DNA of 64,000 nt, from the NCBI GenBank assembly GCA_016874755.1, contig VGTH01000025.1, forward strand, positions 19,456 through 83,455, in the 5' to 3' direction. Positions 54,200-63,048 of the stretch are shown here, in pieces; position 1 is the stretch's first letter, and each line of letters begins with the position of its first letter. The notes under the pieces were generated by a model. The model saw only the letters and a list, made by a program, of their open reading frames with translations, did not search any database and was not told where the DNA came from. The stretch comes from Deltaproteobacteria bacterium (GTDB lineage Bacteria; Desulfobacterota; Binatia; UBA9968). The position numbers were made by a program, and so were the translations under genes.

Positions 54200-54841
54200 T
54201 TAGCCTTTGGCAAAAGCTTCGTTCACTTCATTCTCAAAGGCGAGCAGTTTCTTGACGCTTGCGCGCTCCTGCATGCGCTTGAAATGGGCGACAACGTTGG
54301 GAAAGGCTGAAAGGTCCACACCTAACTGGGTGGCGCGGCGGCAGCACCAGAAAAAATGCGCGTCCGGGGCGGTGAAATGGGCGAAAAAGTACTCGCGTCC
54401 CGCGAGCAAGTCGTCGCCGATTTTGAAGTTCTCAAATAGCCCCTCGGTTGCGAATTTCACCACGCTATCGGCGCTGCCGGCGCTGTCGCTGACTTTGCCG
54501 GGGTTGTTGATCCGGCTCAGAAACGGGTGAATACCGCTGGCGCACCAGGCGTGCAGCGAGATCGCCTGCAACTGGTCCCACGGGTCGGCGGGCAGAATCT
54601 TCGCATTCGGAAACGTGCGATGGACCCATTGATGAATGGCAACGTTCTCGGTCAAGATTTTGCCGTCGACCGCCAGCGCCGGCACTTTGTGCTTCGGGTT
54701 GATCTTCAGGTACTCGGGCGTGAAGTTCTGCCGTTTGCGAAAATTGAGCGGCCGAGCTTCGAAGTTGGCGCCGGCTTCGGTCAGCGTAACATAGGGCGCG
54801 AGGGCGCAGGTGTTGGGGGCGTAGTACAGAACGATTGCCAT
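54200..54841 (-). CDS. Glutathione S-transferase-family protein
   Basis: A 213-residue protein with an N-terminal thioredoxin-like GST domain (YYAPNTCALAPYVTLTEAG; Cys11 and Tyr6 are candidate active residues; HKVPALAV with the cis-Pro; DGKILTENVAIHQW) and a helical C-terminal domain. The beta-class-like N-terminus resembles PmGST/GstB. It may conjugate or reduce electrophiles. The ATG at 54841 follows GGAGACTC. It lies just beside the antiporter remnant. Confidence 0.9.
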   Translation of the reverse strand: MAIVLYYAPNTCALAPYVTLTEAGANFEARPLNFRKRQNFTPEYLKINPKHKVPALAVDGKILTENVAIHQWVHRTFPNAKILPADPWDQLQAISLHAWCASGIHPFLSRINNPGKVSDSAGSADSVVKFATEGLFENFKIGDDLLAGREYFFAHFTAPDAHFFWCCRRATQLGVDLSAFPNVVAHFKRMQERASVKKLLAFENEVNEAFAKG

Positions 54842-54948
54842 TGAGTCTCCTTTAGGTTGATGAACTCAACAGGACTCTATATTACCGCTACCGTTAATGA
54901 CAAGCGATCTGTACTAGGATCGAGAGTTGTTGGACTCTTTCCAGCTAT

Positions 54949-55072
54949 TTCTTGGGAACCAAGATTTCTTTGAGCTTGCCTACTATGCCTTGATCCACCT
55001 GATATAGCTTTTCTTGGGAACCAAGATTTCTTTGAGCTTGCCTACTATGCCTTGATCCACCTGATATAGCTT
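54949..55072. repeat. Perfect 62-base tandem duplication at a Bug gene end
   Basis: Bases 54949-55010 repeat exactly as 55011-55072. The unit covers the last 20 or so codons and the original stop of the binding-protein gene. Because 62 is not a multiple of three, the reading frame after the first copy is changed: the ancestral ending LVPKK-stop is now followed by eight new residues. Confidence 0.92.
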
Positions 55073-56041
55073 GCGCGCGATGGCTTCGACTTCGGTGCCC
55101 GTGAGCGGCTCCAGTTCTAGATTTGCTTTGGTGATCTCGGCTTGAAATTCCTTGTCTTTCATCGTTGCGTTGAACGCGTCGCGCAAAACGTTCAAGCGAT
55201 CCTTCGGCGTGTTGGGCGGTAGCGCATAGGCGCGCAGAATCGCCGACGGACCGTGAATACCCGCTTCGAGCAACGCTTTCGCTTCTGGCGTTTTCGCATG
55301 GTCGATGGCATTGGGGACGTGCGGGATATCGGCGGCTTTTTTGGCATTGATCTGTATCACCGGGAACACCTGGCCCGAGTCGAGGCCTTTTTTCCATGTC
55401 GCGCGAATCGATGCCCAGGTCCAACAACCGCCGTCGACTTCGCCGGCTTCGGCGGCGATGCGGATGAAAGACGTGCCTTTGTAACCTTCGATCAACTGGA
55501 TCGGCAGCTTCAACGTCGCTTGCAGCATGCGCGGCGCATCGGAATCGTTGGCGCCCGGCGCCTCGCCGCCGAGCTTGATCGGCCGCTTGGAGGCGAACCA
55601 TTGATCGAGGGTGGTGACGCCGCTGGCTTTCGTAAGCGCGCAGACAGTTTCATCCTGGACCGGCGCGCCGAGCCAATCGAAGCGCCTGCCGTCGAACTCG
55701 ATGCCGGTATCGCCAAGAACCTGCTGCAGCAAAAGCGAGCCGATAAAATTGCCGATGGTCAGGCCGTCGGGCGCGGCAGCTTTGTAGAGAAAGTTGGCCG
55801 CCACCCGGCTGCCGGCGCCGGTCATGTTGTCGACGATCATCGCCGGGCTGCCGGGAATATGTTTGGGCATATGGCGCGCGATGGTGCGCGCATATTGGTC
55901 GAAGCCGCCACCGGCGGAAAATCCAACGACAACTCGGATGGTTTTGCCTTTGAAGAAATCGGCGTCGGCGGAGGCGGCAAAAGTAGGGCTGCTCGTGAGC
56001 AACAGAATGGTTACCGCTACGAGGCTATCGATTCTACGCAT
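54983..56041 (-). CDS. TTT-family (Bug/TctC-like) binding protein with duplicated 3' end
   Basis: A 352-residue protein with a signal peptide (ends TFAASA). The core FFKGKTIRVVVGFSAGGGFDQYARTIARHMPKHIPG is closest to the 12483 protein. GGAGGG precedes the ATG at 56041. A 62-base tandem duplication near the stop extends the C-terminus by SYIRWIKA beyond the ancestral LVPKK. The gene is alone; no transport membrane genes are near. Ligand unknown, possibly related to the hyuAB substrate. Confidence 0.87.
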   Translation of the reverse strand: MRRIDSLVAVTILLLTSSPTFAASADADFFKGKTIRVVVGFSAGGGFDQYARTIARHMPKHIPGSPAMIVDNMTGAGSRVAANFLYKAAAPDGLTIGNFIGSLLLQQVLGDTGIEFDGRRFDWLGAPVQDETVCALTKASGVTTLDQWFASKRPIKLGGEAPGANDSDAPRMLQATLKLPIQLIEGYKGTSFIRIAAEAGEVDGGCWTWASIRATWKKGLDSGQVFPVIQINAKKAADIPHVPNAIDHAKTPEAKALLEAGIHGPSAILRAYALPPNTPKDRLNVLRDAFNATMKDKEFQAEITKANLELEPLTGTEVEAIARKLYQVDQGIVGKLKEILVPKKSYIRWIKA

Positions 56042-56116
56042 GTGATTTCCCTCCATGTGATTTTAGCCGTGCAGTCCCTCGATACGCGCTCGGCGCTACT
56101 CGGAAAATCGAGGGGG

Positions 56117-57268
56117 CTACCGTAAATTCCCCGTATGTCCAAGCGAAAATCTTCCAGGCTGCGGCCAAACGGTCAAGCCGTGCGGTTCGGACCTAACCGG
56201 GATTTTTTTCACGTTGCCGTTGGCCGTGTCGAACACGTAGATTTCATTGTCATAGCGGCCGGAGAGCCAGATCTCTTTGCCGTCGATCGTCACGTTGCCC
56301 ATGTCGGGGCTGCCGCCGCCGGGGATGGGCCAAGTGTTTTCGACTTTTCTGGTTGCGAAATCGAGCACCGAGAGGCTGCCTTTCCCTTTTGGCGGTCCGT
56401 AGACTTTGGCGACGCCGCGGTTGGCGATGTAGAGTTTGGTGCCGTCGCGGCTCGGGTAGAGGCCATGGGCGCCAAGGCCGGTTTTGATGTGGCCGATTTC
56501 GGTGAATTTCTCGCCATCGATGAGAAATATTCCTTCGGCCTTCATATCGGCGACGTAGAAAATCTTGCCGTCGGGGGAGATGCGCACATCCTGTGGCATG
56601 CCGCCTTTCGAGAGCTTCAGATAACCGATGACTTTCCTTTCGACGAGGTCGATCTTGGCGAGCGTCTGGGCAAACTCACACGTAAAAATGCCGTAGCGGC
56701 CGTCGGCGGAGAAATCGGCATGGTTGATGCCGGCGCACTGCGGTGTGTTGATGGAAAATTTCATTGCCATGGTTTGTGGGTCGCGGAAGTCGAGGCGCTT
56801 GCGCGCTTCAGCGACGATGATGGCGGCGCTGCCGTCCGGCGTGAAGTACATATTATACGGATCGTCCACCGGGATGTTCTTGCCGGGCTTGCCGGTGACT
56901 GGGTCGATGGGGGTGACGCTGCCGTCATGGCGGCCTTCGGCGTTGTTGTTGACCCAAAGGGTTTTTAAGTCCCAAGACGGCACAACGTGCTGCGGGTTGA
57001 TGCCGACCTTGAATTTGTCGACGACTTTATAAGTTGCCGGGTCGATCACCCAGACGTCATTGGAGCTGCGGTTCGGCACATAGACCCGATGCAGGTGCTT
57101 AGCGACCACCGGGCTGAGCTTGTCCGAGCGGGTTTCGCTGTAGAGGTTGTTAGGATCGATCACCGGCGGCATGCCGGAAGCCGCCAGCAGGTCGGCCACG
57201 CTCAGGATTGAACGGTGCAGCAGAAAAAATAGCAGCAATGGCAAGGCCGCGCGATAAGCCGCGTTCAT
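56117..57268 (-). CDS. Secreted YVTN-type beta-propeller protein
   Basis: A 383-residue protein with an N-terminal hydrophobic segment (ALPLLLFFLLHRSILSV) that serves as a signal or anchor. Several beta-propeller repeats follow, such as VYVPNRSSNDVWVIDPATYKVVDKF and FYVADMKAEGIFLIDGEKFTEIG. Unlike the 17622 protein it is exported. The GGAGG before ATG 57268 supports this start. Downstream 365 bases to the Mo hydroxylase operon are repeats. Confidence 0.87.
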   Translation of the reverse strand: MNAAYRAALPLLLFFLLHRSILSVADLLAASGMPPVIDPNNLYSETRSDKLSPVVAKHLHRVYVPNRSSNDVWVIDPATYKVVDKFKVGINPQHVVPSWDLKTLWVNNNAEGRHDGSVTPIDPVTGKPGKNIPVDDPYNMYFTPDGSAAIIVAEARKRLDFRDPQTMAMKFSINTPQCAGINHADFSADGRYGIFTCEFAQTLAKIDLVERKVIGYLKLSKGGMPQDVRISPDGKIFYVADMKAEGIFLIDGEKFTEIGHIKTGLGAHGLYPSRDGTKLYIANRGVAKVYGPPKGKGSLSVLDFATRKVENTWPIPGGGSPDMGNVTIDGKEIWLSGRYDNEIYVFDTANGNVKKIPVRSEPHGLTVWPQPGRFSLGHTGNLR

Positions 57269-57488
57269 TATTGACACACCTCCAGATCGTGAGAATTGCG
57301 CCGAACGGAAAGCCCCCGTTCGGCACTCAGATGTTAGACGAAAAAAATGGTGATTTCGAGATCGACGCGGTCCGAAAATCGAAATTGTAGAGTGAAGGCT
57401 AAGAAATCTGTTTCACCGCGAAGGAGCCAGCGCGGCAAAGCCGCAACCAAATGACTCGGAAAACTCACTACCAAGACGCTGAGAGCAA

Positions 57489-57600
57489 AAAAGCGAAAGA
57501 AGAATTAACCACGAAACCCACGAAAATCACGAAATAAGAAACTATAGAATTCTCCATTTTCGTGTGTTTCGTGCTTTTCGTGGTTTCTTCTTCGCTTTTC
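57489..57600. repeat. Inverted ACCACGAAA-type intergenic repeat, second copy
   Basis: The left arm 57489-57534 has AAGCGAAAGAAGAATTAACC and ACGAAACCCACGAAAATCAC; the right arm 57558-57600 has the complement TTTCGTGCTTTTCGTGGTTTC followed by TTCTTCGCTTTT. It is longer than the copy at 28033-28108 but uses the same words. The rest of 57269-57642 has no gene; it also holds a GCGCGGCAAAGCCGCAACC segment. Confidence 0.82.
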
Positions 57601-57642
57601 TTACCTTAGTCAGCTTCGTGCCTTCGTGTGAACGATTCCCGC

Positions 57643-59955
57643 CTAGGCGGCGCTTTTTTTGTTCTTTTGCAGGGCCCAGAAAACATTTTCCGGCTTCAGC
57701 GGCAAATCGTAGACGCGCACCCCGGTGGCATCGGTAACGGCGTTGCCGATGGCCGCCGGGGTCGGTGCCAGACCTGGCTCGCCGAGACCTTTGGCGCCGT
57801 AGGGGCCCTCGGGTTCTGGGCACTCGACGATGATCGGGATCAGTTCCGGACAGTCGAGGGAAGTCACCAAGTGATAATCCAAGAACGACGGATTGCGCAC
57901 CTTGCCGGTGTTATCGATGACCATCTCTTCGTGCAGCGCGGAGCCGACGCCCATGATGACGCCGCCTTCGATCTGCGCGGCGCAGTTCAATGGATTGATC
58001 GCCTTGCCAACATCGTGGGCCGCCGACATGCGCAGCACGCGCACCCGGCCGCTGTCTTCGTCAACTTCGACTTCGGCGGCTTGGGTCGCATACATGTAAA
58101 ACGCCGAGGCGTGGTCGCTGTGACCGGTTTCCAGATCCAAGTCTTTGCCGATCTCGTAGGTGTAGGAGCCATCGCCGTGCACCACACCGTTGATGCCAAG
58201 CTTGCGCTTGACGACTTCGCCGATGGGCAGCGCCTGTTGAGGCTGGTCTTTGGGGAACACTTTGCCGTCGGCATAGCCCAAGTCTTGCACGCCGACTTCG
58301 AGCATTGGGCTCGCCGCTTCCATGATCTGCTCGCGCGCGTGGATCGCGGCGCGGCGCACCGCGTTGCCCATGTGATAGGTGCTGCGGCTCGAGGTCGTCG
58401 ACGCGTCGTAGGGGATGACATCGGTGTCGAGCTGGTGCATCTGGACTTTGTCCATCGGGACCTTGAGCTCTTCAGCGGCGACTTGCGACAGGATCGTGTT
58501 GCAGCCCTGGCCGATCTCCACGGTGCCGGCCAGCACGGTGACTTCGCCCTGGGCATTGACGTTGACGCCGGCATTGGAAGTGGTCGGCGAACGGGTCGGC
58601 TTCTGAATGCAGGCAAAACCCTTGCCGATTTTGACACCAGGCTTTTGCTTTGCCGGTTTTTTGCCGTAATCGATCGCTTGGGTGGCTTTGACCAACGTTT
58701 CTTTCAAACCGACCGCGTGCAGCTGTTCGCCCCAGTAGGACGTGTCGCCCTCGACGAACATGTTTTTCATTCTAATATCGATGGGGTCCATGCCGAGCTT
58801 CTTGGCTAGCTCGTCCATCTGTTGCTCGCCCGCCCAGGCGCCCTGCGGGATGCCGTAGCCGCGGTAGGAGCCGGCCACCGGCTTGTTGGTGTAGACGGCA
58901 TAACCGTCGACTTTGACGTGGGGGATGCGATACGGCCCCGGTGCCGGCAGACTGCCGCGGATGCACACCGTCGGGCTCTTTTCGGCGTAGGCGCCGGCGC
59001 CCCAATAAATCGTCATCTCGCGCGCCATGATCGTGCCGTCTTTCTTGACGCCGGTTTTGCAATAAACCACCGCTTCGTGGCGCGTCAGCGTCGAGATGAA
59101 AGTCTCTTCCCGGTTGAACTTCACGCGCACCGGACGGCCGCCAGTTTTGAAGGCGAGCGCGACTGCGATCGGTTCGCACTTCAAGCCGCCTTTGGAGCCG
59201 AAGCCGCCGCCTTGCGCCGGATTAATGAAACGGACTTTTTCTTTGGGCAGGCTCAATGCCTCGGTGATCTCGTGCAGCGCGCGGAACGGCGCGTCGTTGG
59301 CGACCCAAAGGGTCAGCCGGCCAGCCGCTTCGTCCCACTGCGCATGGGCAGAATGAGGCTCCATCGCCGAGTGTTGAATCATCGGCACGAAGTAGCGCTC
59401 GTCGAGCACCAGATCGGATTCGGCAAAACCCTTGGCAACATCGCCGGTGCGCAGCTTGAAATGCTCGCAAACATTCGGCGCCGCGCCGCGCACCATGAAG
59501 TCGGCCTTGCGGTAGGAATCGTAGTCTGGGTGGATGGCCACACAGTCCATCTTGGCGGCGTCTTCCGGATCGGTGTACACCGGCAGGTCTTCGTATTCGA
59601 CCTCGATCAATTTGACCGCGGCTTGGGCCGTGTCTTCATCTTCCGCGGCGACGGCGGCCACCGGTTCGCCGATGTAGCGAACTTTGCCCTGGGCGAGAAA
59701 CGGTTTGTCTTTGACCGCCTCGCCGTGGGTCCAGGGCGCGTCTTCGCCGGTGACGACGGCGACCACGCCAGGCACCGCCTTGGCTTTGCCGGTGTCGATG
59801 CGCTTGATCTTGGCGTGCGCCTTGGTGCTGAACAGGGTTTTGCCGTAGAGCATGTTGGGCAACACGAGGTCATAGCCGTAAACGATCTGGCCGGTGACTT
59901 TTTCGTTGGCGTCGACGCGGGTAACGGGTTTTCCGATGACGGTTAGGTCGGACAT
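57643..59955 (-). CDS. Molybdenum hydroxylase catalytic (large) subunit, cluster 2
   Basis: A 770-residue Mo-cofactor subunit. Signature blocks: NPAQGGGFGSKGG, AGSYRGYGIPQ, GTVEIGQGCNTI and the C-terminal GPYGAKGLGEPG with the catalytic Glu. Its active-site loop is SYRGYG, as in many xanthine dehydrogenase-like enzymes of unknown substrate. It is the last gene of the GntR operon. It shares only the family pattern with the first large subunit (25114), so they are separate enzymes with probably different substrates. Confidence 0.92.
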   Translation of the reverse strand: MSDLTVIGKPVTRVDANEKVTGQIVYGYDLVLPNMLYGKTLFSTKAHAKIKRIDTGKAKAVPGVVAVVTGEDAPWTHGEAVKDKPFLAQGKVRYIGEPVAAVAAEDEDTAQAAVKLIEVEYEDLPVYTDPEDAAKMDCVAIHPDYDSYRKADFMVRGAAPNVCEHFKLRTGDVAKGFAESDLVLDERYFVPMIQHSAMEPHSAHAQWDEAAGRLTLWVANDAPFRALHEITEALSLPKEKVRFINPAQGGGFGSKGGLKCEPIAVALAFKTGGRPVRVKFNREETFISTLTRHEAVVYCKTGVKKDGTIMAREMTIYWGAGAYAEKSPTVCIRGSLPAPGPYRIPHVKVDGYAVYTNKPVAGSYRGYGIPQGAWAGEQQMDELAKKLGMDPIDIRMKNMFVEGDTSYWGEQLHAVGLKETLVKATQAIDYGKKPAKQKPGVKIGKGFACIQKPTRSPTTSNAGVNVNAQGEVTVLAGTVEIGQGCNTILSQVAAEELKVPMDKVQMHQLDTDVIPYDASTTSSRSTYHMGNAVRRAAIHAREQIMEAASPMLEVGVQDLGYADGKVFPKDQPQQALPIGEVVKRKLGINGVVHGDGSYTYEIGKDLDLETGHSDHASAFYMYATQAAEVEVDEDSGRVRVLRMSAAHDVGKAINPLNCAAQIEGGVIMGVGSALHEEMVIDNTGKVRNPSFLDYHLVTSLDCPELIPIIVECPEPEGPYGAKGLGEPGLAPTPAAIGNAVTDATGVRVYDLPLKPENVFWALQKNKKSAA

Positions 59956-60061
59956 ATGGGCTCCTGAAAGTAGTACTCCCCTCGATACGGCCTGCTGGCC
60001 TACTCGGGGAATCGGTTCTAATTCCGGTTGTCCTGAGTAGCGCGCAGCGCGGATCGAAGGA

Positions 60062-60532
60062 TTATTTTCGCATTATCGCAGCGGCGTCTTTCACCGCCTG
60101 AACGATCTTCGCATAGCCGGTGCAGCGGCAAAGGTTGCCGGACAGTGCGTAGCGAATCTCTTCGTCGGTCGGATTCTTGTTACCGTCGAGCAATGCCTTG
60201 GACATCATCAGCATGCCGGGCGTGCAGTAGCCGCACTGGGCGCCGCCGTCCTGCACGAAAGCTTGCTGAATCGGGTGCAGCTCAGGGCCGATCTTCAACC
60301 CTTCGATCGTCGTAATATCGGCGCCATCGAGCTCGCCTGAGAGAATCAAGCACGAATTGACGGGCTTGCCGTTCACACTAACCGTGCAGGCGCCGCAGTC
60401 GCCGGTGCCGCAGCCTTCTTTGGTTCCAGTCATGCCGATTTCATCGCGCAATAGATCGAGCAACAGGCGATGGTTGGGCACGGTGCGGCTGACGGATTTG
60501 CCGTTGAGGGTGAATTGGATTGGTTTGTTCAT
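60062..60532 (-). CDS. Molybdenum hydroxylase 2Fe-2S (small) subunit, cluster 2
   Basis: A 156-residue protein with KEGCGTGDCGACTVSVNGKPVNSC for the first cluster and QCGYCTPGML plus LCRCTGY for the second. The ATG at 60532 gives the family length; the longer frame to 60637 is repeat-like. The order FAD, 2Fe-2S, Mo (60607, 60062, 57643) differs from cluster 1, where 2Fe-2S comes last. Confidence 0.93.
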   Translation of the reverse strand: MNKPIQFTLNGKSVSRTVPNHRLLLDLLRDEIGMTGTKEGCGTGDCGACTVSVNGKPVNSCLILSGELDGADITTIEGLKIGPELHPIQQAFVQDGGAQCGYCTPGMLMMSKALLDGNKNPTDEEIRYALSGNLCRCTGYAKIVQAVKDAAAIMRK

Positions 60533-60606
60533 GGCTTTCTCGTGTTCGTGATTCGTGCTCGTTGCTCGGAATCGGACGAACACGAGCCACGAACACGAGC
60601 GACGAT

Positions 60607-61518
60607 CTAGTATCTTCTTTCGCGCCGCTGGTACCAAGACTTCGCCGGACCGACAGACGCGTTCATGAGCGCGCGCTTGGTCATGGCGCCGACCATGGCG
60701 CGGCGGTAATCAGCCGACGAGCGCACGTCGCTAATGGGTTTGGCTTCCTGGGCGGCGATGTCGCCGGCTTTGGCGGCGACCGCTTCGCTCAGCACTTGGC
60801 CTTCCATCGCTGCTTCAGCGCGCCAGGCGCGGATCGGTGTCGGCGCCACGGCGCCGAGCACGATGCGCACGTTGCTGCACTGCTTATCTTTCTTGGAAAA
60901 ATTGTATGCGACGGCGACGCCGACGTAGGCCAAGTCCATCATCTCGCGCGGCGAAAACTTGATATATTCGCCAACGAGATTGGCAGCGGTTTTGGGAATT
61001 GTGATTTCGGTTAAGATTTCGTCTGCGTTCATCGCGTTCTGGCCAGGACCGCGGAAAAAGTCCTGCAGCGGCAGCGTCCACTCGCCGCTGGCGCTGGCGA
61101 CCTTGGCTGTTGCGTTTAGCGCGATCAAAGCCGGCGCGGTGTCCGCCGATGGTGTGGCATTGGACATGTTGCCGCCGATGGTGGCGCGGTTACGAATTTG
61201 GATCGAGCCCACTTCAGCAGCACTTTGAGCCAAGAACGGATATTTCTTTTTGATCAGCGCCGCAGTTTCGATCTCGTACATCGTAGTCAGCGCGCCGATG
61301 GTGATGCCCTTGTCCTTGTTCTCACGGATACCGGTCAGACCCGGCACCCGCTTCAAGTCGACAATATACTTGGGCAGCAGGCCCTTTTCTTTCATGGCAA
61401 TGACGAGGTCGGTGCCGCCGGCGAGGAACCGGCCGCCGGGGCCGTTGTCCTTCAATAGCCGGCTTGCTTCGACCAGCGTCCTGGGCTGGTACATTTCAAA
61501 TGCTTCGGTGCGTTTCAT
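60607..61518 (-). CDS. Molybdenum hydroxylase FAD-binding (medium) subunit, cluster 2
   Basis: A 303-residue FAD subunit with FLAGGTDLVIAMKEKG and RNRATIGGNMSNATPSADTAP as the two FAD loops. It passes electrons from the iron-sulfur subunit. The cyclic amidohydrolase gene is 140 bases upstream, with a GGAGTAATGGAG repeat between. The C-terminus ends YQRRERRY. Confidence 0.91.
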   Translation of the reverse strand: MKRTEAFEMYQPRTLVEASRLLKDNGPGGRFLAGGTDLVIAMKEKGLLPKYIVDLKRVPGLTGIRENKDKGITIGALTTMYEIETAALIKKKYPFLAQSAAEVGSIQIRNRATIGGNMSNATPSADTAPALIALNATAKVASASGEWTLPLQDFFRGPGQNAMNADEILTEITIPKTAANLVGEYIKFSPREMMDLAYVGVAVAYNFSKKDKQCSNVRIVLGAVAPTPIRAWRAEAAMEGQVLSEAVAAKAGDIAAQEAKPISDVRSSADYRRAMVGAMTKRALMNASVGPAKSWYQRRERRY

Positions 61519-61600
61519 GAAAACTCTTTCTTACCAAGACTCTTCGATGGCCCGCGTTCTGATCGCCGCGAATTAGAAACTACTTGGTGCAGAGGGTGTT

Positions 61601-61644
61601 GGAGTAATGGAGTGTTGGATCGGATTCCGGCCACCCATTACTCC
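61601..61644. repeat. Inverted GGAGTAATGG repeat between operon genes
   Basis: GGAGTAATGG (61601-61610) pairs exactly with CCATTACTCC (61635-61644). It belongs to the family seen at 16448 and 17548. It lies between the amidohydrolase and the FAD-subunit gene and could reduce downstream transcription. Confidence 0.65.
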
Positions 61645-61658
61645 ATCACTCCATTCTC

Positions 61659-63029
61659 TTACACGAGCGGCTTCAGCGCTTTGCCGACGGCTTTGCCGCA
61701 GGGCTCGCCGTCTCTCATTTGCACGTGGCCGCGCACCACGGTCAGGACAGGCATACCTTTGACCTTCCAGCCGTGCCAGGGCGACGGTTTGTTCTTGCTG
61801 TGCAACTTGTTGACGTCGATGGTGCCTTCTTTATCCATATCGACGACAGTGATGTCGCCGTCGGAGCCCAGGCGGATGGCGCCTTTTTTCGGGAAGACCT
61901 GCCACACTTTGGCCGGGTTCTCGGCGGCGCACTTGACGTATTGATTCAACGTCAAGCGGCCTTTGTTTACTTCGGTCAAGATCAGCGGCACGCCGGTCTC
62001 AACGCCGCAGAATCCCGAAATACAATCCCAGATCGCGGGCTTGGTCAGCTTGCCGTAAATGTCTGAGCCTTTTTCGTCCAGGGTGTGCGGCGAGTGGTCG
62101 GTGGCCAGCGTGTCGACGAAGCCCTCGCGCAGGCCCTGCCAAAGCACTTCGGCATGGTCTTGGGTGCGCACCGGCGGGTTCATCTTGAGCAGCGAACCGA
62201 CTTTATCCATGTCGTTGGGTTCGCGCAAAAGATAGTGCGGGCCGGTTTCGGCCGTAACGCGCAGGCCGCGGGCTTTGGCGTCGCGGACCATATAAGCCGC
62301 TTGCTTAGAACTCATGTGAAAAACATGGAGCTTGGTGCCAAAAGTCTCGGCGAAGAAAATCGCGTGATGCACCGACTCCGCTTCGCAGATATCGGGCCGG
62401 GAAGCTTCCCAGTAGCGCGCGTCGTTTTTGTTTTCCTGCTTCAGCTTGTTGGTGCAATAAGCCATGATCTGGCGGTTCTCGGCGTGAATGCCCAGCGGCA
62501 GCTTCGACTGCGCGATGAAATCAAACGCTTCCATACACATGCCGTCGTCGGGGAAGGGCAGATTGCCGATGGTCTCACCGAAGAAGATCTTGTAGCCGAT
62601 GGCGCCGGCGGCGGCCATGGGAAGAATATCTTTGGTGTTGGTCTGGACGACGACGCCGGTGATGCCGAAATCGACCAGCGATCTGGCTTCGCCCAATTCT
62701 TTTTTCTGCTTGACGGTGGCCGCGTCGGAGGTCGGCGGCATGGTGTTGGGCATGTCAACGACCGTGGTGATGCCGCCGCAGACCGCCGCCGTGGAGCCAG
62801 TCTGAAAATCTTCTTTGTGGGTCATGCCCGGTTCACGGAAATGGACGTGGCCGTCGAACAAGCCCGGCAAAATATGTTTGCCTTTGACGTCGATCTCCTC
62901 TTTGCCGGAAGGTAGAGAGTCGTCCGAGCCAATCGCGACGATCACTTCATTGCTGATCGCCACGCCGCCGCGAAACGTCGTGTCGGGGGTTACCACCCAA
63001 CCGCCTTTGATAACTAAATCTGCTGCCAT
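61659..63029 (-). CDS. Cyclic amidohydrolase (dihydropyrimidinase/allantoinase/dihydroorotase-type)
   Basis: A 456-residue TIM-barrel enzyme that opens cyclic amides. Metal and catalytic features: DGHVHFREPG (first two His), IGYKIFFGE (the Lys that is carboxylated), GIHAENR, VFHMSS and DTLATDHSPH. The pattern is between allantoinase and dihydroorotase; the ring substrate is not certain. It starts 19 bases after the GntR stop, in the same transcript, so GntR probably regulates it. The Mo hydroxylase genes downstream may modify the ring before opening. Confidence 0.92.
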   Translation of the reverse strand: MAADLVIKGGWVVTPDTTFRGGVAISNEVIVAIGSDDSLPSGKEEIDVKGKHILPGLFDGHVHFREPGMTHKEDFQTGSTAAVCGGITTVVDMPNTMPPTSDAATVKQKKELGEARSLVDFGITGVVVQTNTKDILPMAAAGAIGYKIFFGETIGNLPFPDDGMCMEAFDFIAQSKLPLGIHAENRQIMAYCTNKLKQENKNDARYWEASRPDICEAESVHHAIFFAETFGTKLHVFHMSSKQAAYMVRDAKARGLRVTAETGPHYLLREPNDMDKVGSLLKMNPPVRTQDHAEVLWQGLREGFVDTLATDHSPHTLDEKGSDIYGKLTKPAIWDCISGFCGVETGVPLILTEVNKGRLTLNQYVKCAAENPAKVWQVFPKKGAIRLGSDGDITVVDMDKEGTIDVNKLHSKNKPSPWHGWKVKGMPVLTVVRGHVQMRDGEPCGKAVGKALKPLV

Positions 63030-63048
63030 AGTTTTTCCTTTCTTTTTG

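Noticed and set aside
58822..59946. Long plus-strand open frame of 374 codons inside the Mo hydroxylase gene
   Set aside because: It is a shadow of the minus-strand large subunit; its translation is rich in Arg, His, Asp and Val without any family pattern.
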